Below are positions 42,978 through 64,000 of a stretch of DNA of 64,000 nucleotides, piece after piece. The stretch's first letter is position 1. Each line of letters opens with the position of its first letter. Origin of the DNA: Hymenolepis diminuta (taxonomy: Eukaryota; Platyhelminthes; Cestoda; Cyclophyllidea; Hymenolepididae); contig CAADRB010000034.1 in the NCBI GenBank assembly GCA_900708905.1, forward strand, positions 310,001 to 374,000, read 5' to 3'. The notes under the pieces are model-generated. The model was given only the letters and a program-made list of their open reading frames with translations, was not told the origin of the DNA and ran no database searches. Made by a program: the position numbers and the translations under genes.

Positions 42978-45229
42978 TTAATAACCTTCACTTTCCATTT
43001 CTCTCACAATCTTCTGAAGTTGAGATTTCGTTGGGCCCAACCGACTAAAATTACGGAAATATCGAATAAAATTCGGCGAAATATAATAGCATCTTCTGAA
43101 TATATATACGCTTCAAATCTTACCGTCTCTTACGTTTCCTCACATGGAATTTAGATATTTCCCTTAAAGTACTAGGTGTGTTGGACCTAAAAAAAACAGA
43201 AGGAAAAGACGAAAAGCATAAAATCATCCTCAAGAATTGATTTGATAAAGTTATCATAGGATTAATACATGCACAAACAACTTAAGCGGAAGCTATATGC
43301 AAAATTATTAAAAAACTTTCAAAACCATATTAGTTCTTATAATCTTTTTGTCATAATCTAGGGGAGAAAAAATGCACTAGAATGGTGTCCCAATCATCCA
43401 CATTAATCAACTTGTCGATGAGATCTAAATATCGAGGGCATGAAGTCACCGAAGAAACTATTGGGTATCCTGATATTCTCAATGTTAGATAAATAAACAA
43501 CGAACCATAAAAATTCGTTAAAAATAGTACAACTTGAACCTGAAAATAAAAAAAACCTGAGACAGACATTTTTCAAAACTAGTCCACACCACGCTTTGTT
43601 CAGATGCTTTCACACAATATCGAAAGTAAACCTACCTCTTGATCGTTCACTTAAGACAATTAAACTATTAAAAGAGATTGTAGCGGCTAAGGGTTAACAG
43701 CAGATGAAGGAAAAGGACACCAAGGATTGTGTTAGACAGGATGTATTGAACAAAATTCGGTACAAAATCTCAGAGGAAAGTAGCGGCTTGGAAGAGCAGC
43801 GGATATAACATTTACCGAACAGATAGTGCCGTAGTGTGTGTGAGTGTCAGGGAAATTGGGTCTTTTTTATCGACGCTTTGAGTGAGGACATGCATAGAGA
43901 TATGTATGCGTGTTTTGATTGGTCGGTACGATTGTGGTGGAAGGACAAGCCGGTGCAGGCAGGACCGATTGATAACTAAGCTGACTAAGCGATGTCCTTT
44001 CCGATCGATGAAAAGTAGGCCGGTTGAGGACACACGGTGTTTGTTGGAGTGCAGTGGATGACAGGAAAGGGTGAGAACTTACAGACATAATAATAGGACA
44101 AGATAGTTAAGTTTGATGAGGAATAGGGATAATATAGAAAAATATTTCGGTGAGAAGGGGGTTCATCCTTCAAGATAATGATTGTTAGAAACTTTTAAAA
44201 GTGGTACGCTTATCTGATACTCTAATTTTGAGAATAATAATGATGCACATAGTCATAAAACAATCTTAGATTATACGAATTGGAGAATAGTATTTGATAC
44301 ATGCAGCTCAGGAATTTCACTTATTCAGTACTCAGACAAATTCAAGATATGTTGGAATTTTTTGGCTATTTTTATGCATGTGTTAAGGTTATCCGTCTGA
44401 ACATCCATCCCCTTAAATCCCCAATGAAAATAAAGATGTCAAAATCAACGATGACACTCTGGTAGATGAAGATTAAAACACTCGTGGGACTAAAAATATT
44501 CAGGATTTGAGTTAAAAAGTGATTCCATGTAAGCTAATATCGGCCCCCAATCTCGCTCACTAGAAAAAGTTTCGCTAGATTTTATCAGATAACGGCACTG
44601 CTACTGTAGAAATGGGAGCAGTGCAACCGCAAACTTTTAAACTTGGTCAATTCGGGTGAACTCTTCCATGCGCAGACGAATTTAAACTAGATGAGGTTAA
44701 GAAAATAAATGCAAAATTTCATCTTCAAAAAAATCAACAACTGAAACTACTTTCACCTACTTATCTTTTCGGTTATCATCACTGGTACCCATGAAAAGAG
44801 CAAATTTGACAAATTTCGATAAAGTAAATAGGCATGAAATCGGAAAACACAACAAAAGAAACGTACATAGTTCTGGTTGGCATCAGAGTAGGACTCTTAA
44901 CAATTTCCGATGATGAGACTACTGGAGATGAATCTTCCTTTTTTGTAGGCGTTTTGAAGCCTTCCGGAGTTATATCAACAACTTCCACGGGATATAACTC
45001 AAGTGATTGAATAAGTTCAGCGGACAACTGTTCAAACTTTTTCAACTAAAAAAGAATAGAAATAATAGTAGTGAACAGAAGTAATGGATGGATAAAAACG
45101 TCAACCTAGACTAACACGTTTGTTAACTTTTTCGTTAATACTGCTGACAAAACGATGAAGCATGGAATAACGCTCCTTCAAATTGTGGATTTCCTTTTTA
45201 AGTTCACTTATTTCATCGTCATTCGGCAT
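42978..45229 (-). CDS. Unrecognised 140-aa coiled-coil/basic protein
   Basis: Four exons, all phase-consistent: 45229-45116, 45045-44867, 43186-43124 and 43044-42978 (TAA). Introns are 70, 1680 and 79 bp. Residues 1-60 look like a charged amphipathic coiled coil (ISELKKEIHNLKERYSMLHR; INEKVNKRLKKFEQLSAEL). The middle is acidic/serine-rich (VEVVDITPEGFKTPTKKEDS; SPVVSSSEIVKSP), with SP/TP sites. A basic cluster (FHVRKRKRRRLGPTKSQ) then leads to a C-terminal helix (LQKIVREMESEGY). I do not recognise the family. The nuclear-localisation-like cluster and phosphosite-like SP/TP suggest a nuclear or chromosome-associated role, but this is inference. It ends 224 bp upstream of the RECQ1 start on the same strand. 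The ATG is 3 nt after an acceptor-like TCTAATTCTATAG. Confidence 0.7.
43187..44866 (-). other. Long intron of the unrecognised gene, 1.7 kb
   Basis: It contains overlapping minus-strand ORFs at 43812-44173 without conserved features; considered non-coding. Otherwise AT-rich. Confidence 0.55.
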
Positions 45230-57394
<12,165 letters not shown>

Positions 57395-58020
57395 AGACGT
57401 CATTGCTGCCACCACCACCAGGAATACACAAATTTCTTTTCTCCAACAGCCAACAATAACTCTCCCTTTCACTTTCTTACTCTTCCAATATGTTCTCCAA
57501 AGGCCGTCTTTTGAAGAGGTATGATGACAATCCACCCCTCTTCTTAATCGTCATACTGTGTTTTTTTGTATCATTTCAATCACCTTACAATTCGTTTCCT
57601 ATCTTTTCTTTTTCCCTGCCCCATTTCGATGAAGACAATTTGGACTTGGTTGTCTCTTCACTCTCCGTTCCCTCTACTGTTCTTTGATTGGGCCGGTGAT
57701 GAAAGTTCTTTTCCATCTGTCCTTTTTGTACTCTCCTGTAATCTCCTTATTCCTTCTCTCTCCCTATCCTCGTGTTTTTCTCTAGACCACTGCAAATGAA
57801 CAAAAAATCAACTGTGTTATTTACACACGTACCGAAAAAAAACAGTATTTTAATCTCCTTTTCACGCTCTCTGTGTCGATATTTTGCTTTTCCTGTTTGT
57901 CTCTCTTATTCTCTAAGAACTTCTCTCTGCCTCTATCTAAGTGTTTTTTGCTCACTGTTTTTCTCTGAATGACTCTCGATGATGTTAATAAATTCGCGTT
58001 CTATCTCAGTCTCTCTTTAG
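57395..58020 (+). other. Rap1 3' UTR, CU-rich, with AATAAA
   Basis: After the stop codon the sense strand is strongly pyrimidine-rich (many TCTCTC, CTTTTC and TTCTCTC words) for about 600 bases, then AATAAA at 57987-57992. The strand bias fits an mRNA 3'UTR. The short plus-strand ORFs here reflect the lack of purines and are not genes. Confidence 0.55.
57987..57992 (+). terminator. Candidate Rap1 polyadenylation signal
   Basis: Canonical AATAAA about 590 bases after the Rap1 stop codon, at the end of the CU-rich stretch. No closer perfect AATAAA was noted on the plus strand. Confidence 0.45.
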
Positions 58021-59264
58021 GTTTTTTTTCAGTTTGGTAATCAGTAATTAAGTGGGGATTAAGAGGATTTAGACTGTTTGGCCGGGGGGAATCGTAAAAC
58101 ACTAATGAGAAGTTCGATTTTCAACTAGATATATATAATGATTGGAAGTATCTCTACAAAGATATCCAGTTGTTCAAATTTTCAGATTATGTTAAGTTAT
58201 CGGCATAAGGTGTAGAAATTCAAAAACCAGTTATTCGAGTGCAATGGCAGTGTTGGATAATTACAGAAGTACGTGATCAGATCAATGTAAATATTGTTAA
58301 GAACTGGTGTGTAAAACTCAAGACCACAAGTTCTAAAATGGAATTTCAAGAGGTTTTTAGAGACTGTTAAGTTACAATTCCAATTTCAAAAATCTATTGC
58401 ACTGTATTTGTCTGTGTTCTTTATTGTAGAAACATGGGCGGTTTGGTTGAATACCAAATTTAAACTACATTAAGTAGGAGCGACTAAAATTATCAGTTGC
58501 ACTGATCAATATTGGCGAAATTAGAAATGCTAAAATCCTATTTTCATAATCTAAGGCACTCCAGAATCTCATCTGAAGAGAGATTTGAGAAAATGCTCTT
58601 CTCCAATGGATTTAAGTATAAAGTGGAGGGATGTAAAGTGAAAGGAACAGTGCACAAATAAACGTCATGATATATTATGACAAGTTATAATTGTATAGGC
58701 ATTCATAAACGCTTTATTGAGGTAAATAAAGCAAAATAAAATATAAATTAGTGGAAAGGACCATTATTGGTGAAGGGTAATCGAGATGCCTATTAGATGC
58801 CTCTAGAGTTATAAAGAAACTTTATGGGTGCACGCTATTCCAAACGTTAAGGAAGGTTCTATGAACGAAGATCGACGACAAATAGGGCAAATTCCTCGAA
58901 TTTCGCTTTAAAAGTAATACTTAAATCTTGCTGCCCTACTTGTATTTTAACAAACTAGGTAGTGAGTGAATATTGACATTAGTATGTGATTTGTTTAAGA
59001 ATTCGTTGTATTAAAAACTCTGACTTAAAACAAAGTTATTATTCAAGGGATATTTGAAGTTGCTGAGATAATAATTAACGGGTGCTTACTTAGATCAGGT
59101 TTAATAAACGCATTTCATCCTAGGCGGGGTAAATATTCAGTAAGTATAAAGCACTCACGCTATCAAAAAAATCAAATATTGGATGGTATTGAAACCATAT
59201 CTTCTTAAAAAATGGATTAAGAGAGAAAAGAGAAAAAAGTACATAAGTATTTCAGCGGTCAAGG

Positions 59265-59370
59265 AAATGTGTTGAATTTTGAATTTCGAAGCGTGAGGCG
59301 ATGAGCGGCTCATAAGTGAATATTCTACAATCCGATCCCGAAAAATCAATTGAAGTAACTCATCCATTCT
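59265..59370 (+). repeat. Dispersed repeat family 2, copy 2 (partial)
   Basis: It carries the central part only: TTTTGAATTTCGAAGCGTGA, then CTACAATCCGATCCCGAAAA, then TCAATTGAAGTAACTC, aligning to TTTGAATTTCGGAACGTGAA and GAGCAATCCGATTTCAAAAT of the 62.6-kb copy. Confidence 0.45.
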
Positions 59371-61930
59371 CTCTCCTCCATTTTTAGTTGCATATCCACA
59401 ATGAAAAATTGTAAAACTTTCACTATTGCTATGGGTTATAATAATGATCGTATCACTTTAAAGGCTGCAGGTCTGCTTACACTAGACAAACACTAAAGCT
59501 CGAATGATGACCAGAATCAATCAGAGAGGGAAGAGATTAAGGTCTGATTGGGATAACTGATGATCTAATTACTTTTCTTAACATTGACCATTGCAGATGG
59601 TAAGTCCAATCTATGAATGCAATTATGCATATAAACTAAAATCGATTTTATTAATCAATTAAATATTATTTCGAGACGACTCCTGTACATACATTTACAT
59701 AGTATCACCTTAACAATTATATAGCTGCAATTGACTTTTTGATAATTGTAAGCCTTAAAGAAAATTTATTTCAATCACTTGTAGAAATGAGTTAAGTATT
59801 ACCTTATAATATCTGATTTAGAATAGAAAAAAATGAGCTGAATCCTGAACAATGAACGGATAATCAGACATGTCAACGTTGTTAAGGTGATGTTTTCATT
59901 TGTTACCAGAAATAACAGGTCGAAAATTTTTCAGGTTCGGCGTAAAAAATTACTCAGTTAAGATGTTTAAAAAGTAAAAGCAAATGTAGAATAGAAACAC
60001 AAATATTTTGCATTGAAGATATTTAAAAGTAACTCATTATAAAGATCTTCATATTTTCATATCGGATTCCGAAATCAGCTATTCGTTTTTAAGAATGGTA
60101 GATATTCAAATCGATGTAAAGAGAGTCAAAAATTGTCATGCAATGCTCAAGTCACAGGTTCTACAAAAGATTTCCAAACGTTTTGAGAGAAAACAAGTGA
60201 ATCTTCATATACGAATCGAATTTCAGCCAAAACCTAATTTGTTTTGAAAACTGGGAGGTACTGTTCAATCATTCTATGCATTATTATAAATCCCGTTCTT
60301 TTATGAACCGATTTTAGTTACTCATTAACAGAATACCTTGACAATTATATTTGCATTGGCTGAATTTGTATGAGGAAGAAAACATCCACGTAATTGTTAA
60401 GAGTACCAGTCATTTAAAGTTCGTGGCCTCTTGAGGCACATTTAATAATCGGACAAGCGTCAAAACGATAACATTGATAACTTTTGTGCACAAACTGCCT
60501 TAAAAATGTATAATGAGGGCGAAAAGACTGATTTGCATGGCCCTTCACGTTTTGTAATGCTAACCATGTTGGTGAAAACTGAAATTAGGAGCGAGAAGAA
60601 ATAGGCGTGAAAGACGTTGGACGAAGGAAGAATTTTATGGACACCTTGCAGCCAATTGGTCTTTAGTACGAATATGGGAATGAAACAACTGTTCAATCTT
60701 AATGAAAAGTTTAAAATTTTGGACGTAGACATTTCCTGCCACCAACTTGAGTAGGAACTGATTTGTTAAATGCGTTTATGAAAGCCTGCTTTCAGTGAAA
60801 ATTTTGACTCATTAACCGTAAAAATTTCTCTTTTACTGAATTATCTCGTAAAAACTAAGCAGCATCGATTTCAGATGGAGATTTAAAAAAATCCTTAATC
60901 CTCATTGGTTGAAATCTTCTAATTTCAACATCATCTCCCTCCAGACAATTCAGCATATTAATGATCTTATCCCTCCTTGTCATGCTCATTGCATTAATAT
61001 GACAGTCGGTGGATTTTTATCTAAAAGACCTAAAATCATTGCCATTTGATGATATTAACCATGTTGAAAATGTTTGATTTCTTACAGGAATATAACTTGA
61101 TTCATATTATTTCATAATTGTATGTAATTAGCAAATAACAACTTGAAATTGGAGATCCATTATTGCGCGGTGGCAAATAGAATACAGAGATACCATCGAC
61201 TGAATATCAGTAATATGTTATATTGGAGGAGAAGTTAGCATATCTATAGTTCTCTTGACAATTAACCGACTTGATTTTTACCATCATAAGTTATCCATTA
61301 GTAGAAGAAATAATGGAATAATTTCAGTAATGGTAAGAGTTCATCACTGAAGGAACTCAAGTGAACTCTGTCATATTTAAATACTTCTCGTCTACCTGCT
61401 CCCTGATGTAAGGTGATTCCGAGTTGTATGATAAATCATTAAATTAAATTAATATATCAAAAAGCTCTGAATATTGTTCTACCCGAATTCACTCAGAAAC
61501 CCAGCGAAAATAGATAAATTAGTGCCTCCAGAATTCAACTAAAGATGAACTCCTGATCTCATTATATGGTCGTGGTTGGAGCTGTGTTTTATTCTTTTCA
61601 GTAATATTGTTTTTTTCGTATTTCCAAACGCTACTCCATGGTTAAATAGTAGGAAAACTTTTTACATAGACATGGGTAATTGTAATATTATGCTTGTGGC
61701 ACATTATAGCAAATGGCAGTTGCACATGCTAGATTATATGCTCATTTCAATTCTCCCCAGTTTAGTGACTCAACAAAAGTTATTGGAGAGTTTCACCCTT
61801 TTCGGTTGGTTGTTTTCAATAATAAAATTAACTGTCATGCATGCATCAATCCTGTCAAGCATACAAATACCCTATCCACGTCTGTAGTGGATCCTCTTAG
61901 AAGTTGAACTAGTTGCTAACACATACAACT

Positions 61931-62239
61931 AGTCTCTAGTAGTGTCCTCTAATGTAAATTTGCCCCCAAAATTACCTAGGCTATGCCCAAAGTAGTAAGA
62001 ACAAAGGCATTAAGTGGAGAAAGTTTATTGCTCAACTGTGGCTCGCTGCCAAAAGCTTAGTCATTAAATACAATCAACGCTTCGCTGCAGGGATATTGAT
62101 CGCTGATTGGCTGGGAAGCCCTCTGCACGTCCGTCCGCGCTTGCTAGCTATGCGATCGGTTACATATTCCCACTTTTCAGAATGTTTTAGCACACATGAG
62201 GTTCCTTTGGTCAGACTTGGTAGCGTTGTGAATTCCACA
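61931..62239 (-). mobile_element. LTR-like element, copy 2 (about 300 bp)
   Basis: Read on the minus strand it starts TGTGGAATTCACAACGC and shares long blocks with copy 1, including AGCGCGGACGGACGTGCAGA and TATTTAATGACTAAGCTTTT. TATA-like sequence (plus-strand ATTAAATA, 62063-62070) and AATAAA (plus-strand TTTATT, 62024-62029) sit in the same order. Near its end it has about 13 extra bases compared with copy 1. A plus-strand ORF just to its left shows no convincing transposon domain. Confidence 0.5.
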
Positions 62240-62584
62240 CGTCTTTCATAATTACCTTAAACTTTTGTGAACATGTTTTCATTTTTAAACGCATTCTGCC
62301 AACCTCCTAAAACACCGTTCTAATTGTACCTATCAGATATAGAAATATTAATTTGTTCCCTGAATTTTAGATCTAAGTCAGTTGGAACTGATAGCCCAGT
62401 GGCTCTTAGCCATCCGAAGCTTTACAACTTATAGCATAATGCTGAGAAAATCCATTTAACCTAGGGAATTTCTAATCGCAAGCATTAAAAATTATGTTAT
62501 CAATTTATCTATTATTCATTCTGAGCTCTGCTACGTTGAGATCATGTAGGCTGCATGATATCATCCAAGATCACTTCACCTTTT

Positions 62585-62830
62585 CGACTAAATGGAAGCC
62601 GGTCAATAAGCACTGGACCTCGTAAATAAGATTTGCTCAAATCCATGAAATTTGAATTTCGGAACGTGAACTTACCAAAAAGTAAATGTTGAGCAATCCG
62701 ATTTCAAAATCAAATGAAGCAAGACTCTTTGATACCTTGATTTAACTCTCAATATCATTTTGATCGCTTCCTTCATACTTTTTATTGTACTTACTGTAGA
62801 CTAATTTTTGTCTTTTCCCAGGGTTAAAAA
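62585..62830 (+). repeat. Dispersed repeat family 2, copy 3
   Basis: It has the same block order as the 5.8-kb copy: GGTCAATAAGCACTGGACCT, the AATTTCGGAACG block, CTCTTTGATACCTTGATTTA and TTTTTATTGTACTTACTG. No ORF, no terminal inverted repeat seen. Confidence 0.5.
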
Positions 62831-64000
62831 TAGTAAGCTTTTCCCCATTACTGAGAGTAATAGAAATTATCCATTTAAGTGCCTCATCTTAATAAATGTG
62901 AAAAAATTCCATACGAGATGAAATTAAACAATTTTAAGCCAATATATATAAGATTTTCAAGATTAAATTCGTTATTTGAATAAAAAGTCATTTAATTGGT
63001 AGTATCTTGATCGAAATCTGACACAATCACAATTAAAAGTCCATTGATCAAGCATACGGAGATGTTATATTGGAATGAGATTAACAAATAATAACTGCCA
63101 GCATAAAGTACCTATCCTTATTCAAATAATTAAGTCTTGGGGGTCACTTAAATTAGTTGATACCAGAGAAGATCTAGTGAAGTACATTCTTTAGATTGAG
63201 GATATCATGTAATTACTACAAGGGTTACAAACTGAACACTGACCTCACATTAACGTAAGCAAATTTTTCATTAGTTTGGGCAAAATAATATTAGAATCCA
63301 TCTTGTGTGAACTCTCCTATGCTAGTATTATGCTAGCCCTTATAATCTATTAATGCCTTGGAAGATTAAAAGATGTATTTGATGTGATTGATCAACCGCC
63401 TCAAGTATTCAACTGCTCAATAATATCTGGAGTTTATAAATTTGAAATCACTCATGAAACAAAAGGCAAATCCTAAAAATTAGAACTCCAGAATCTAAAG
63501 CTGTGGACTTTACCCATGAAATGGATGGCAGACGATCAAATTTTATATGAATATTTTCACACCTAGATTTTATTTTCTTTCCTTTATCGATCTCCTTCTT
63601 TAAGTCCGTATTACATTTTAGGCAGAGTATTCTATTGAGCTCTGCTACTTTTGGCTACATTTTATAGTCTTATCTAACTGTTATGACTGTCAAAAGGTAC
63701 ATGCTAATCAAAGTGGCATGACTAAATATACGATTAATGCATCTACTTAAAATACTCTGGATATCTGGATATGGAAGCCACTTATCAAATCATGAAAATT
63801 TGGTTATGCCAAACTGAATTATACCCCTTATGAGAAATGGACAACTCAATGCTTCAAAAATTCGGACCTAATAATATCCTGACTTTATTATTCACCCATG
63901 TACGATCTCCTTTTTTCATCTTTTTCTGAACTAACTCGTTATTTACTGTTTAAATTGCATTACGTGAGCAAAATTGTACAAGATATTTGCAATTTCGTGA

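Larger units (their letters stand above)
58021..64000. other. Intergenic region right of Rap1, 6 kb
   Basis: No supported gene. It contains two family-2 repeat copies (59265-59370, 62585-62830) and LTR-like copy 2 (61931-62239). The 103-codon plus-strand ORF at 61576-61887 has a hydrophobic, unrecognised product. Confidence 0.65.

Noticed and set aside
43812..44173. Overlapping minus-strand ORFs in the long intron of the unrecognised gene
   Set aside because: Three frames open at once, no homology, no matching splice phases.
42978..45229. The four exons upstream of RECQ1 as RECQ1 N-terminal exons
   Set aside because: They end in TAA after a perfect phase chain, and none of their donors joins the RECQ1 first exon in frame. 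RECQ1 already has its normal N-terminal coiled coil.
57490..57972. Several overlapping plus-strand ORFs after the Rap1 stop
   Set aside because: They arise from the pyrimidine-rich strand, which avoids stop codons; they overlap in several frames and have no domain.
61576..61887. 103-codon plus-strand ORF near LTR-like copy 2, with a VAHYSKW stretch faintly like an integrase core
   Set aside because: A single short word, no catalytic residues around it, and orientation opposite to the inferred LTR direction.

Overview
The window is eukaryotic and AT-rich. Its genes are split by short introns (about 70-120 bp) mixed with long ones (up to 9 kb), and the splice sites are GT-AG. All exon models here were joined by hand by matching reading phase across donors and acceptors. 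The proteins are animal proteins: an actin-binding filamin, a RECQ1-type helicase and a Rap1 GTPase. The AT richness, degraded repeats and two closely spaced same-strand genes with acceptor-like sites just before their start codons would suit a lophotrochozoan, perhaps a parasitic flatworm (tapeworm or fluke). That placement is inference; nothing in the sequence proves it.

Layout. (1) About 1-23.75 kb, minus strand: a filamin gene that runs off the left edge. Twenty-nine constitutive-looking coding exons (the last cut by the edge) give about 2195 residues: an acidic N-terminus, two calponin-homology domains, about sixteen immunoglobulin-like filamin repeats, and two long Q/P/G-rich linkers placed after repeats 2 and 7. 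One 15-nt micro-exon is in the chain, and a further 27-nt candidate cassette exon could be inserted or skipped without changing frame. (2) 23.75-32.6 kb: no supported gene. It holds a CCAAT cluster at the filamin start, a CpG-richer patch with a perfect TCTCGCGAGA, an LTR-like repeat and a SINE. (3) 32.6-42.75 kb, minus strand: RECQ1 (RECQL), seven exons, 627 residues. (4) 42.98-45.23 kb, minus strand: a four-exon gene for an unrecognised 140-residue coiled-coil/basic protein, ending only 224 bp before the RECQ1 start; the pair may be one polycistronic unit. (5) 45.23-46.14 kb: divergent AT-rich intergenic region. (6) 46.14-57.39 kb, plus strand: Rap1, three exons, 183 residues, with an unusual CSIC C-terminus. 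(7) 57.4-64 kb: CU-rich 3'UTR, then repeats and no supported gene.

The repeat fraction includes a tRNA-derived SINE family (five copies), an inverted pair of about 300-bp LTR-like elements 34.5 kb apart, and a second dispersed family (three copies).

Functionally, filamin crosslinks actin and binds membrane receptors, and Rap1 controls integrin adhesion and polarity, so both act at the cortex; their closeness here need not mean co-regulation. RECQ1 is a nuclear DNA helicase.
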